Assembly (NCBI RefSeq): GCF_963966145.1
Contig: NC_091047.1
Span: 6,758,001 to 6,822,000 of the forward strand
Length of the DNA: 64,000 bases
Origin: Tenebrio molitor
Lineage: Eukaryota; Arthropoda; Insecta; Coleoptera; Tenebrionidae
Reading direction: 5' to 3'
How positions within the stretch are numbered: the stretch's first letter is position 1; every line of letters begins with the position of its first letter. Shown here piece by piece: positions 11,496 through 23,938 of the stretch. The notes under the pieces are model-generated. The model was not told where the DNA came from. It saw only the letters and a list, made by a program, of their open reading frames with translations, and did not search any database. Position numbers and translations under genes: made by a program.

Positions 11496-11540
11496 AGCCC
11501 AGCCCAGTCAGTTGGTAGAGTATAAAAATTTTAATCTTCA
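11496..11540 (+). pseudogene. Decayed 5' half of a tRNA-Lys gene
   Basis: Between the two intact genes, the sequence from CCCAGTCAGTTGGTAGAG through TTTTAATCTTCA aligns with the A box, D-arm and anticodon arm of tRNA-Lys. The differences are mainly C-to-T and G-to-A changes, plus a short insertion in the D-loop and a triplicated AGCCC at the start. The B box and 3' half are gone. The position in the middle of the pair and the same orientation suggest an old third copy in a small tandem array. Without the B box it should not be transcribed by pol III. Confidence 0.6.
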
Positions 11541-11642
11541 CTTTGTTATATTTTCTTTTTTTTATGTTTAAATAATCGATAATTATATTTATAATTGTTA
11601 CGTGTGTACTTTATTTTTGTGTTAAGCAAATAGGGTGGGCAA

Positions 11643-11715
11643 GCCCGGCTAGCTCAGTCGGTAGAGCATGAGACTCTTAATCTCAGGGTCGTGGGTTCGA
11701 GCCCCACGTTGGGCG
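11643..11715 (+). tRNA. tRNA-Lys(CUU), copy 2
   Basis: Identical in sequence to copy 1, with the same CTT anticodon, intact A and B boxes and complete cloverleaf pairing. The flanks differ from copy 1, so the pair is an old duplication kept uniform by selection or gene conversion, or the flanks have simply diverged. Terminator-like T runs follow at 11720-11723 and, stronger, at 11726-11732. The AT-rich DNA before the gene switches to a GC-richer island immediately after it. Confidence 0.97.
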
Positions 11716-11719
11716 CACC

Positions 11720-11732
11720 TTTTGCTTTTTTT
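11720..11732 (+). terminator. Pol III terminator of tRNA-Lys copy 2
   Basis: TTTT at 11720-11723 is followed two bases later by T7 at 11726-11732, so the second run can back up read-through of the first. Confidence 0.75.
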
Positions 11733-12300
11733 GCACGCCGCCCCTTTTCCGTCCCCTATTATATTACACGAGCGATATTCGCACTTCCAGCGAGTGTTCT
11801 CGTTGTTCTCGGTTCCGGAAATATTGTTCGCCGGGCACTTAAAACGATCGGAAGCTGTGTCAAGGTAAGAGAGGTAAAGGAAGAGAAGAGTCCCTTTAAT
11901 TCTCGTCTGCGGTCTCCCTTCTCCGCCGCCTCCACGTTGGCGGCGGCAAAATCAATGTTATAGTTGCGTTAATGCCCCCGGGCCATTTAAGATTGCCGTT
12001 GTGGTAGTGCGGCTGTATAGACACACAGGATATGGCGACACACCGGAAGAGCCCTGGAACACTGCAGGTTGTTATTGGATTTGTACCGACCCTGGTATCG
12101 GAGATTGCTTTCCCCGACGCCCTATCTGATTGCATTAGATTGGCGGGTGTTTTTTCCTATTTATTGGCTACTTTTAGAGGAGGCCTATTTTTCACGCACC
12201 GGTTCAGATCGCGCTTTATAATTCCGAAGGAGCTAGATTGAAGAAAATGTTGTTGTCTCGGGTACATGCAGAATTTAGGGGATGAGAGATCGCACCGCAG
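11733..12300. other. GC-richer island downstream of the tRNA pair
   Basis: Frames of 66-90 codons are open on both strands and none is recognised. Nothing links this block functionally to the tRNAs. Confidence 0.3.
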
Positions 12301-14920
12301 GGCTGTTCTCTCGCCTCTAGCACGAACAAATCACTTCTCTCACTGCTTGATGCAGCGTATTTTTTAATCAACCACGCATTCTTACTTCTAAAAGAGAATG
12401 TGAAGGATCACGTTACCAAACTAAAAGGATTCTGTACACAGATAAACTAGATTAAATTTCAAACTGGCTTTCACGGTAGAAGGATTAAGACTCCATTTTA
12501 CGATAGACTTTTTTCCATAAAATTCCAAATTTTCTTTATACTAATTCAACCGAAACATCACAATCGTCGCAAAAGAATGACTTGCAGCATTCAATACATT
12601 TTCTTTTTCACTCGAGAAAAACCTACCACTTTATATCATTTGTGAGACAATCTTATAATCGTATTTCAAATATTTCGTTTTAATGTATGTAGTAGAAAAA
12701 TCGATCACCGGATTTAAATCAATATTTTTTTCTTTATTCTCCTACAATAATTATAATTAATTCTGTATCGTAACAAAAGAAACCTGGAATTTTCTTTCAA
12801 TCTAGCCCAAAATCCCCTTTTCTTTGTAGATGTCTTTGTATGTTTGGTTGCCTACCAATCTAGTGGTTTTAGTGACATTCTTAGTAACTTTTAAAACGCA
12901 AAGTAACTATTTATAGCCTTAATAAATGTTGCATTCTCTAAAAATGTCTGTAAAACAGAAACTTCACCCTGGGCGAAACTGCACTGTCCCCTTCTGCATC
13001 CCCTACTCGCTTGCAGCGTCTACTGTCTCTCCAGTTGATGTTATTCAGAATGCAGAATGTCAGTACCCGTTTTCTGTATTATCCGGCCATTGTTTTAAAT
13101 ATCAAAGCGAGCGCTTTTGCATCAAGCATCGCCTTTGTCTTTGCGACTTACGGCGTTTATGGCCAAGTTGCCGCACATTTTTAGAGCCAGTAGGGAAATT
13201 CTTCATTTTACTAATGCAGCCAATGGACGAGCAAAAATACGCGGGTCTCATTTTAATGCAGTCCTTTCTCGTTTTTGATGCTGATGCAGACGAGTCGATA
13301 TGCATCTCGAAACGAAGCCACTTTCCGGAAACACGTGATCTTGACGGAAATTAAGATAAGGTCGTTGTCGATACAGAAATACGATTGAGACATATTACGA
13401 AGCAAGATTTAGCAAAATCCGATGTTATTGTTCAGTGCAGAACTGTAATTGAAGTTTAATTTGCAAATTGCATATTTTCGTTCAATTTCAGAAGATAGTC
13501 CATTTAACGAACCGTAAAATGTGAGGGACATGTTGTAAAAACAAAATTCAATTAAAATCAGACTTTATAATGCACATTTATTTAATCTGCTAATAACGGT
13601 TCGAACGTTTCCGCAAAAATAATTCTATGAAATGTTTTTTTGATTCATCCACGTGTAATGTTTCAGCTAAATTGAAATTTATTTCGCATAAGCAAAACAG
13701 AACCAATTTGCTGAACCTGTACAATCCGTAGGCACGTGATACCTATCCGTGATGATGCAAGATTTTAATGAACAATAAAATGCGAAATAATTGTTAAACA
13801 AGTTTATAAAAGCTGGCAAACAAATTTATCGAGAGCTGAGGATGTTCGTTTAGTGCTTAACTACCTGTTTACGTTATAATGTCTTTTTATACACTTGTTC
13901 ATTAAGGTGAAGTTTACATTGAGTCATCAAAGTCGTTTAATTTCACTTTGGCTACATTTAGATACGAGAGCGTTTTTCATAATGTCACAAGACGCTCTAC
14001 TTGTGAAGTTAGCGGTGACGGTAAATATTGGTGTTGGCGCAAATGCGCCATCTTGAAAAACGAAGAGTCACAGAATATCGTAAAAATAGCCAGACCTACG
14101 TTTTTGGAGCAGTGCAAACTCTCAAATTGATCCAATTGTTATCAATTTTCATTTTTCATGAACTCATTTCATCAACTTCAAATGACAACTGGGACAAAAT
14201 ATACTATTCAGTTCATTTTATAAATATTTCTTGTTACGTGTGTCGGTTTGGATGGATGTTGGATTAAATCTATTTGAACGTAAATTGGTGTGAGAGAATG
14301 ATGTATATTACTTTCGGGACCATAATTCACGTTATTGGGTTTGCAAATTGCAAAAAATGATAAACGTGCCAGAAACAATATTTTTACAGCTTTGTTGTTT
14401 GACAAAGTGGTGTTTTGTAAAAGCTTTAAGCTTTAATACTTTACCATTGATTGCGTAAATGCCACAATTTGTAAAATGCAGAAATGGTGGATGCACCGGG
14501 ACAGTTTAGAATCAAAAATGGTAAAAAAGTTGGAAGTGTATGATGTCACGAATAAGCATAACTAAGAAAGAAATATCATCGCTATTATACTTAATAGCCT
14601 GAAAAATTGTTAATAAATTACAAAAACGGTGAATGTTTGTAGTTTTCATTAAGGCATTATTATTTGACCGCCGAAGGAGCAGAGATAATGTTTCATCGTG
14701 AATGTCAGTTACATTTAACCTAAATGATCTGTACTCTTTAAATCGACGATTTCACGATTTCTGGGAAGACATCACTGATTGTTGTAGTTTTAGCTTTTTG
14801 AACGGTATAAGCGATCAAAACAAGAATTCGAGGAACGCTCAGAAACGTAAGATTGAAGCAAACTACTTCAAGAGTTGGAAACATAACCTCAAATAGCTTG
14901 GACGTAATGACAGCGACATA
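12301..14920. other. Mostly AT-rich DNA, no gene recognised
   Basis: A 142-codon plus frame at 12926-13354 sits in a locally GC-balanced patch. It has ten or more Cys residues without a regular pattern and no domain I recognise. A 23-base motif at 14482-14504 recurs with two mismatches at 63533-63555. Confidence 0.35.
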
Positions 14921-15986
14921 ACCGCGGCGAAGTCCCAATTTGGACAGGTTCCCAGCTTTGAAACAACGTAGACCGTCGCTCGCCCCCCACCGGGTAGTCG
15001 AATATCCATTTCGTGGACTTTTTATGCCCAGGATCTCGTTTTTGTCGGCAGCAAATTGTCCGATGAATTTTAAGATTCATGTCGAGTGCGGCCCCAGGGA
15101 TGGTCCTGGCGTGTATAATACAAGATTGTGCAAGTCATCCCTGCGTACCTTGGCCGATCACGCACGCCGTCCTCTCCATTCATCAGAGGGACATCCTGAT
15201 GGATACCGTGAGTCACTGTCGCCCCGCTCCAGGGGCCCGCCGTGACACAGCGGCCGGTTGCGTGGCAACGTGCGACTCACCCTCCGGCGTCATGTGTTGT
15301 TCAACAATCCAAACACGGACAGGTATTGTTAGAAAATGAACAAAACTAACTCAATTCCCGGGCCGAAAACAATAAATTCGTAAAATGAGCTTTCCGCGAT
15401 CGCGTTTTATCGAAACCGCCTCGCGATCGCTCCGAATTGTTATGCATCCTTCATGAGGTCGACGCCGACTCTCCGAAACATTCTATTTAGGGAGTGAATT
15501 TGCCGAAAATGGGATTAGATTATATGAAAAGAAAGGGAGAAGGAGAGCGCGGCTTAGCCCGCTTATCAAATATGTTGTGTTTCCTGGCGGGATGTAATAA
15601 AGCCTTCTGTCGGCTTCCTCTCTTGTGATTATTGATTGGGGAGGCGAAAGGGGCAAGCCAAGTCCATTTCTTGGCCGTCTGGCAGGAGAGCTTTATTCAA
15701 TTACGCATCAATCAGAATTAGAGGGATTAGTGTAGAGATAAACTGGACTAAGTGTACTCTCGTTTAAGTCCTGCTAACCAGGTTAATTGTCGGCGAACAT
15801 TGCCTTTGCGTCTCGACGTACTAATGGACATTATTTGTCGGATGGAATGAGCTTGACGGTCTATCCACCCAAACATGGTCGCTGGGCGCTCTCGAGGACC
15901 CAGCGGTGGATTCGTGTTTTCGCAACCACCAACAAGTTTTCCAACCAACGAACTAAAACCACGTAGCTCACGAATATCTCATTTTC
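14921..15986. other. GC-richer island, candidate regulatory DNA
   Basis: Open frames of 63-101 codons on both strands carry no recognised domain. GTTGCGTGGCAAC at 15257-15269 is a near-palindromic RFX X-box-like site (one mismatch to the consensus in the left half). CCGTGAGT near 15208 resembles a splice donor but no matching coding exon could be argued. Confidence 0.3.
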
Positions 15987-16230
15987 TGTGTCACAACTAT
16001 AGTTGGCGCGGCGAACCACTGGAATAATCACGAGATGTTCACGTGATGATTCGTGTTCGTAGCGGCGTCTTGAAAAGCCTGATTTACTTTAAGAATGGAT
16101 GGAAATTTTCCCTGCACCATACTTCTTAACGCGCACCTTTTACCCAATAAGAAACCATCCCCCGAAAATCACGTGGAGATAACGCCAGTTTATTACTCCA
16201 GTGACTCGCCGCGCCGACTATAGAACGCGG
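15987..16230. repeat. Inverted-repeat pair with GGCGCGGCGA core
   Basis: Positions 15997-16028 and 16192-16223 are inverted copies over 32 bases with about five mismatches; both contain CTATAGT and GGCGCGGCGA. Weaker similarity, including CACGTGAT, continues inward on both sides. No outer TA duplication is clear. The 94-codon minus frame 16126-16410 overlaps the right arm and is probably incidental. A decayed MITE or a functional hairpin are both possible. Confidence 0.5.
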
Positions 16231-17220
16231 ATACTGATCGGTGTAACCCACAACAACAACAAATGCTTCATTAGTTTTTAATTTTGCTTTAATTGGTTTG
16301 AATATTAATTTTGCAATTTGATTATTTAAATTCGATTTTGCTATTGCAAAATTTTCACTGCGTTTTGTGATGACTTCATTATTAATAATGACAATTTTAT
16401 TGCCTCTCACAACATAAATTTTATTTTATTGCGTTATTCGTGCCTTTAGATTCACTGAATGTTCGTAATACGATGTAATAACATGGAATGTGAATTTTTT
16501 AGTGTTTTAAATCAGAAACAGTACGTTTATTCGTTTGTAATTTAAATATGACTAGCTTTTATCCACAATGGCTGGAAATATTTTAAAATATCTATATATC
16601 TTCTGCATAAGAAATACAGGCAGATTATAACGAGCGTTCAAAAAATTAATAATTTACGCCAATGTTTATTAACTAAATAAATTTGACATTTGACATCTAT
16701 GATTTGATAGCTGAACCTGAGCCATAAATTAACGGAACATTTGTTCTTTAACCTACTTGATGATTCACAATTGTCAATATTGTCTGATACATGCTTACGA
16801 TTAGCAATTAGGTATTTGGAGAAGAGCTTTAGAGGGTTTTAAAGACTTTAATAAATACACTTCTTTAGAAAATCCAAACCTGTTTCAACATTAACAAAAG
16901 CTGTTGTTGCTGAAGTGTAGACAAACCAAAAAATAATAACGTAAAACTCCCCGAAAATGTTTTTAGCGTTTGTTCTAAACTTCTAAAGAATTCTACTCTT
17001 ACAGCCGTTGAAAAATATTTTTCTTAATTGTGAAATCGAACAAAGAGTTTTGTTAGAAACGTGAACAATTATTTTTAACCGTTTCCACGGCTTTAATAGT
17101 AAAAAAAAAAAAAAAACAAAACAAACACGTTTTTTGCTTTTATATCCGGCATTCATCCAGATTTTCCTCGAGCTGAAACTCGACCGCACTAAATAACTAA
17201 ACAATAAAACCAAATAAACA
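16231..17220. other. AT-rich DNA, nothing recognised
   Basis: AACGAGCGTTCAAAAAAT at 16628-16645 resembles the ends of the GGGCGTTCAAA element family seen at 48.5 kb. A run of 17 A residues begins near 17100. Confidence 0.45.
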
Positions 17221-18560
17221 TTTTTTCTCTTCGCTGAAATAATACTCGCCCGCTTAATTGAGTTTCTTGTTTTGCTTACAAATTCTTACGTTATGAACCG
17301 ACTTTCTTCTCTAGCAACCCTCCACGGAGACTCAATATTGCACAAACAGTTAGCAGTTCTATTTGTATTGATAGCGTGCGATCGAAAAAAGCGGATCTCG
17401 TTACGACTTTTGTTCGGTGCGGTTGATGAAATTAATAAAAATCTCGCGGGCGCCGCCCCATCGATTTCCGTGGTATTTATCGCGGGTGCAGGACGAGTGA
17501 ATCGTCCTGTTTGATGGTCTGGTTAGCTCATTAGTCGCAGGTTAGGAGCAGGTTCGTGACGCAATCAATTAGGGGCCACGTGACTTCCCGTCCTCCTCTA
17601 TTATTCATAATAGGCATTAGCAAATGAGTCGGGGGGCGGCATCTGCGGAACGACAACGGCTGCTATTAAACAGGACGATATGTATCTAGGAATCGGCGCT
17701 TAATTACCCCATCAATATCGCCCTCTTGAGCGGCGTCGTCGAGGTGTAGGCGCGGCCCTCCGGACGAAAACCCGCTAATTGTTGGTCCTGGCGCGAGAGG
17801 GCGCCGACTCCTTCCCGAGGAGGCCTCCCTTATCGGTCCGAGATAACGTGACGGTGTGGAGAAGTGACGTGGAAGAGGAAAGTCGCTCCAAATCCGACGG
17901 CAAGCGTCGAGTTTTAACGTGCTTCCGTTTCTACATGCATTTTATACTTCGTTCCCTTTTATCTACTTAACTCTCCGCACCACTTATAATTCTCCCTCCG
18001 ACGCCGCCGCCGCCGCCGCCATCAGCCTCTTTTTCATCCCGGTACATGACGCGAATATCGCCGCCTTCAATTCCTTCACGACGGATAAATACTTAAAAAT
18101 TGCCAGTCGGAATTAATGCGGGATGGAAACGTGGCCTGACTGGCTTGCCACAGCACAAGCCGGGAAGGAAACGCCGGCCATAATTAAAAAATACATTCAT
18201 GTTTTAATTGGACCGTGTCGTACCTTTATGCGCGTCGTTTTCTGTAAAATTGCGTTGTTTTACGCCCCTCTTGATGTCGTCAGGCGCTTTTATTTTGATG
18301 ATGCAGATTAACATATCGCGGGGCAATCACAAAACTGCTACATCCTGTGGGGTGAGTTGCACCATGTATTAGGAAGCGTCGAGTGGGCTCATAACGTGCC
18401 GTCTCGCCTAGACGCTGTATTTTATAATAAATCAGCAACCGCAAGCAACAGGGTTGAAATTTATGGAAAATCGTTTCTTTGCTGCATTTAATTAAGCTCC
18501 TGTGGTCAGATGAATTGCTTCGGAGGAATTTTTAAGGAAATATATTTTCAAGAGAATGTA
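17221..18560. other. GC-richer island with a (CCG)n tract
   Basis: The tract of CCG repeats at 18002-18020 lies in a 65-codon plus frame, where it would encode polyalanine, but that frame is otherwise unconvincing. GCGCGAGAGGGCGCC at 17791-17805 partly resembles a CTCF core. No domain is recognised in any frame. Confidence 0.3.
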
Positions 18561-20467
18561 TCGCGAAATTCGACGCAAAGTGGAAACAGTGGGACTTGAT
18601 GTTTGGCACTTTTGTTTGGAATTCATTGCCATTACAAATGTTGCACTGGAATATTCATACGGCGACAATTATTCAGGCTGAGCGCATTCGACGACAAGGA
18701 TCACACTGGGAAAGCGTGTTTTTCGAAGAAGTCGAGTCAGTTCGCTACACGAAAATTTAAAAGTCAGATTAATTTGCTCGACAGAGAATAATTATTTTTC
18801 AAACGGACTTTCTACATTTTTAATTCGATTTAAATTAACGAAGTGCCAAATTAAACTCTGTCTAGGACAAATTAAAACACAAAAGTACAAGACGGTGTTG
18901 TGCAGTTTAACCATTATATCATAGTGAAATTTTTTTTCTCTTGTTTTGTTATATCGATTTTTTTAATTACACTGACTTTTCTTTTTACAGTTCAAAGACA
19001 AAAAATAATGTCAATATTAGGTATGTGCAAAATTTTATTTATTATTTTATCATGGTAACGTGCGTTCAAAAAATGTTTTGGTCAAGTGATCTGATGTGTG
19101 CGATTAACGTATTACGTAGCTTCATCAGCTGCATCAGTTGCAACATCTGCAACAAAAATGTTTTGTGTTTAGCTGTTATTAAATTTGGTAAGTGTCTAAT
19201 TAATATTTTCAAAATTGCTGGTTATTGAAACATCTTTTTCTATAAGTTTGAATGAAAATAGTTATTAAAGACTAGCCTGGGGATTGCTCGCGTATATTAA
19301 AGAATGTGACAACGCCAATATCAAACTGAATTTTAATTTGAAAGTTTCTCGAAAGTTTCGTGTAACTCTTCACTTAAGCTATCAACTGCTGAAGCGTTGT
19401 GAAAGAAAAATAAGTAGCTTCGCAAATTTAAATCCGTTTAAAAAAATCTACTTATTCAACTAATCAAATTCAGAAATGTACTTAAGTGAAGCAGGCAAAT
19501 AATCGTATCTTAGGCCATAATGAAACTAAAGCAAGAATTCGATGAAAAATTAGATTCCGACGTTTAGGGTGGCAATGTAAAAAAATCTTACGACACTACC
19601 GTACGGCGTTTACAATTAGATTAAAATTCACGAAACACAAATAAGCGAGGCGAGCTCATTACACCTAGATATGTGTAGAAAATCTATTCATTAGTTTTTG
19701 AATTGAGTGGATTTAAACTCGAAAATTAATTTACATATCGAAATAACAAACAACAATTTTAATCATATGTAGATAAAAATATTATGTAGATGAATATTTT
19801 GAATGCAAATATATATTTCCAAATGTATTAAATTGTTTAAAAAAATATTGATTGATATAATAGTTTTTGTGGATATAAATACACACATTTCCAATTTATG
19901 TAAACAAAAGAATTTTGTAATATGTGCTTAATACAGGGTGATAAATGAGTATGGTCGAAGCAAGCCATGCCCATGTTATGAAATTTTTGCCGCTTCACAC
20001 AAACATAATTGTAGTGTGGGGAAATTTTCATGTGAGCTGTCAATAGTGTCAATTGACATCTTTATTATTACTTAATTTAATACTTATCTTGAAACTGTGT
20101 TTTATGTCGTTTAATTCAATTAATTAGCAACAGTTAAACTTCGAGAAAATGAATATTTAAGATTCCAGTCAACGAATCTCATCAAAATACGAAGGTGCGA
20201 ACAGAAGATAGATCAAAAGATTCATGAATATGATCAATTTTGTTAAATATCACATGATATGTTATGTTACAGTAATTTAACAGTAATTTGATCGAGTTAG
20301 AAATTGTTATTTAATAATTCATATCGCTAGCTTGCTCTGTCGTGGGGACTTCCCTCATTACTAAAGAGTATCATTTTCCGTTATATTTTATGTAGATATA
20401 TTTTTAGTTAAACATTAAGTTTTAAATTTTTTAGTTAAACATAAGCAGATAAGAAAACATGTATATA
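18561..20467. other. AT-rich DNA with lone repeat ends
   Basis: AACGTGCGTTCAAAAAATG at 19059-19077 matches the GCGTTCAAA end family. TACAGGGTGATAAATGAG at 19932-19949 is another lone TA-flanked end without a detected partner. The hydrophobic 95-codon plus frame 18941-19228 is Phe/Ile/Tyr-rich by composition and not credible as a gene. Confidence 0.45.
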
Positions 20468-20937
20468 CAGGGTGTTTAAAAAATGCCGCACAAAATTATA
20501 GTAGTGTTCAGAAGCATTTGGTAAGTGAGGGAAAAAAAATAAAAAATCTTGAGGTTAAATTTGCACGTGGATGAAGGTTTTTTTATGGTGAATTTGGCAA
20601 ATGCCTGCACTTACCAGTACCTACTTTAAAAAAATTGTTTCATCGATTTTTGCATAATTTTCGATAATTAAAAGAGGTAAATCGCATTATTATAATTAAA
20701 GACCACAGAGTTTGGGTTAAAAAAAATCAACCTTCTATTCTGCATACTTTAGTTGCATTTTGGGTGTTATTTAGTAATTATGTATAATTACAACTAACAA
20801 CGTTTAAAGACCTTTACAAAAACTCTCATTGTGCAGAGAAATGAAGACCAAGAGTTTTTTAAATATTTTTCCCTCATCTACCAAATGCTTCTGAACACCG
20901 TACAATGATTTTAGGGCGGCATTTTTTAAACACCCTG
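20468..20937. repeat. TA-flanked MITE with ~75-bp inverted repeats
   Basis: Left end CAGGGTGTTTAAAAAATGCC and its inverse at 20918-20937 are matched, and the inverted similarity continues for about 75 bases (both arms contain GTTCAGAAGCATTTGGTA and GAGGGAAAAA). TA lies on both sides (20466-20467 and 20938-20939). The interior (470 bp in all) encodes no transposase. CAGGGTG ends with TA target duplications are common among Tc1/mariner-type non-autonomous elements. The right TA is almost shared with the next element. Confidence 0.85.
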
Positions 20938-20943
20938 TATATA

Positions 20944-21368
20944 AGGTGCCCCAAAATTCGTGGAACAGCTTAGCAGTACGTTGTTAAGTAGTCATAAAAT
21001 ATCAGGTAAAAATGTTTTTAAAAAATCTATCTTCTTTTTTGTAAAAGATATGGATCTTTTTGTTACACTAAATGTGGCAACATTTAAAAGCATTGTATTT
21101 ATCCCAATCATCTGCAATTTTTTTTTTTTTTGAATTCATGGAAATAACAAAGAACAATCAACGCCATGTTGCCATATACATATGTTATTTGAGGTAAAAC
21201 CGACACAAAATCACACACAAAATAATGAAGATCACTTTTGAGCACTTTTTGAGCCCCCATATCTTCCAATCTAAAAGATACAGAATTTATTTATAATTTT
21301 TCTCATAATTTTCTAACATGAGTTGACATTGTCCCATTGAGTTATTTCGCGAATTTTGGTGCACCCGG
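20944..21368 (+). repeat. TA-flanked MITE, GGTGC-CCAAAATTCG end family, copy 1
   Basis: The left end AGGTGCCCCAAAATTCG and right end (inverse) CCGGGTGCACCAAAATTCG are imperfect inverted repeats, with TA at 20942-20943 and 21369-21370. The left end abuts the preceding MITE, separated only by the TATA that supplies both target duplications. A partial inverted copy lies at 44640-44800. It shares the segments AACAGCTTAGCAGT, TTAAGTAGTCATAAAATATC and TATGTTATTTGAGGTAAAA. No coding capacity. Confidence 0.75.
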
Positions 21369-21370
21369 TA

Positions 21371-21535
21371 TATTTTGTAATTTTCAATTTCATACATAAC
21401 TAAATCGAATCCCCAGAGTGTTTTGATAAAATTAAGAAGACTAAAGAAACTGTCCAGTTGCGGTGAATGTTTTATAACGAATGTTAATTTGGAAACAGGA
21501 ATAGTTAAAGACTTGACGGACACTTGTTAAGCAAT
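21371..21535. other. Spacer, nothing recognised
   Basis: Covered mainly by a 78-codon minus frame (21287-21523) that begins inside the MITE and is not a credible gene. Confidence 0.4.
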
Positions 21536-23000
21536 TATCGGATTTGTAACCATTTTATTTTGGAGTGGAATTGTCCGTAAAAACCCTCTTTCATCTTTCA
21601 TCCACGTAATAATCGGGGAGCGTGTCCAGCACGAGCCCACCTACGTGAAGCACCTGGAGTTGCGACACTCCCTCATATTTAGCACTTTTGAGGGTCACGC
21701 GCCACCGTGACCTGTAATTGCTCCGGCAAACTCCGTTCGGCTTTTGATGGGTGAATGGCGACGTGAATGCAAATTGAATTAAAAGGAAATTTTGACGTGG
21801 AGTCTATTTTAAGAACGACGTTCCGGGTTAATTTCACCGGAGTCGGGGCGGGTTGACGTAACCCGATTTTGATGCACAACACATGTCGAGGTTCCGAGGG
21901 GGGTAAGATATTACGTTTCGTTTTCAGGTCATCATATATATGAGAGAGCGGCCATATCTCATTTTTACGGTCCATACAGGAAATGTTGGCAAGATTAATG
22001 TCATTCCGGACCGCCGCCGTGCTCCCTTAAAAATGTAGCGCGCCCCACTATATCGGGTAATATTTCATAATTCGGCTTTTAAAATTCCAAATGTCACTTA
22101 ATGACCTATCCATTAATGGAAATGGACCGAAGGTACGCCCTGCGCTTTTTATCTCCACCTTCGGATCCGCTCCATTATAAATTTGGCAAGTTCCCGCCGA
22201 GTGCTCGACAACTTCCCAAATTGCATTTTTATGAGCATTTTGCACACTTTACATCTAGTTTAAACAAGCTCGCAGCGCAAATTACCGAATTTTTGAATTT
22301 CGTGCGATCAAAACGATACGGTTGCGCCGGCGGCGCGCCGCCCCTCGCCGGGGGCAGTCGACCCCCGGGTGGGATCACTGCAGTGTTGTTAAAAGCATTT
22401 TCACGTTGCGAAAGATGTGGTTGCCTTTTCCTAACCCTCGCTCGCATTTCTCGCCGAATAATTCGGGAAACACCTGCGACGGCCCCATCAAAAATATTTT
22501 TATTACGTCTTGCTGGGCTGGTCACGTGATCGCGCCCGACCCCCGAAAATTAATTAAAATCGGTCTTTAAGAGACTCCCGCTTTCCCTTATTGTTTGCAT
22601 ATTTATAACGGCGGGTTTGTCTATTTATTGCACTGTACTTAATTAAATCGTCGAATCCTGAATTGGTTCGATTTTACTGCGCCCATTTTCCCATTCCGAC
22701 GCAATTTCTAATTTAGATTCGTTTTATTGAGAACGACGCTTATTATTACATAAACAAACTACCCCAAAACGCACCGCAGACCAAATTGGATACTTAAATA
22801 ATTATGGCCCGACATTGATGCCTACCGCGACAAAAATAATGCCGCCGCTCCACGACCCTTAATCACTTTCTATGGCAAATAAAAATTAAACACCGGAGCC
22901 GCCGGCGGGGAGAGGCGAGGGGGCTGATAAATGTCTATTAGGAGAAAATGGTCGCGGTGGTGGATTTATGTAAAAGCAGCGTAAGCACACGCTGGAGGCG
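21536..23000. other. GC-richer island with a very GC core
   Basis: The core at 22321-22375 is almost pure G+C, with overlapping palindromic pieces (GGCGGCGCGCCGCC, CCCCTCGCCGGGGG). A 142-codon plus frame (22101-22529) and a 98-codon minus frame (22229-22525) overlap across it; neither is recognisable. CACGTGATCGCGC lies just downstream. Candidate regulatory DNA. Confidence 0.3.
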
Positions 23001-23938
23001 TCAAATTTATCAAAAGCTTTTCAGAATTATGAAATTCTGAATACTGAGACATCAATCTATTCTTCTTGGGGGTTTCATAAAGGAATTTTTCACCAGATAA
23101 CGATTTTTATTATGTTTTGTATCAGACTTTTCATTACAGTTCTCTTATTCCATAAATCCGGCTTTATCAGATCGCATTTTACTCCACGGACTGTTGGGCT
23201 GTGACAATATTTTTATGAGCGCAGAAATTTTTTCAATCGAAATAGTTGTCCCAGAGAAATCGAATCGGTTTCCACTTGGATAAAGGAGAAAGCAAACAAT
23301 TGCTAATGAATTTTTTCTCAATTCTTTAAGTGTGTACCTGCGTATCAGAAATTATATTTTTATATTGTCTCTTAATGACAGCCAAGAAATTGTTACCAGT
23401 TCTTATTAACAATTTTTTTTTGTAATAGAATTAGGAAAGTTAAAATATCAACAACAGTTTCTGTTTTGTTGATTAAATTAGAATGTCCGCAATAGAAAAT
23501 AGGGAGCAACAGCTCTACGAAAGAAGAAAAAATATGCAGGTTTAGTGGGAAAAATAATAAAAGTAGATCAACAGCTCTAGTTAGCATAGATAAGATAGAC
23601 TTCTGTGTAACGTGATTAAGATCTGATGACAGTGACATAATACAGAAGACCCTTTCAGAAGCCGGTTTATTAAATATTTCAGTATTTCGTTTAGGCGTTT
23701 GTTCCATGAAACTTTTTGAAGCCTAAGTTCATTTTTATATTTTACGTAACAAATATTTTATTTGTTTTTATAGTAGTTTAATATACCTGTGCGAAGGAAT
23801 CATAAAATATTAACAAAGAAGAAAGTAGTTGACAGAAACAAGACGAAAGAGTCTATAGTTATTTGATTTCGATACAAAAAAAGAAAGATTGAATCAGATG
23901 TGGCGGAGAAAAGGAGAAATAACAAAATAGTTATTTAT
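23001..23938. other. AT-rich DNA, nothing recognised
   Basis: A 104-codon minus frame (23393-23707) is Leu/Phe-rich in its second half but has no start context or family match I can name. Confidence 0.4.

Noticed and set aside
12926..13354. Cys-containing 142-codon frame as a secreted or zinc-binding protein
   Set aside because: No signal peptide, no regular Cys spacing and no flanking gene features.
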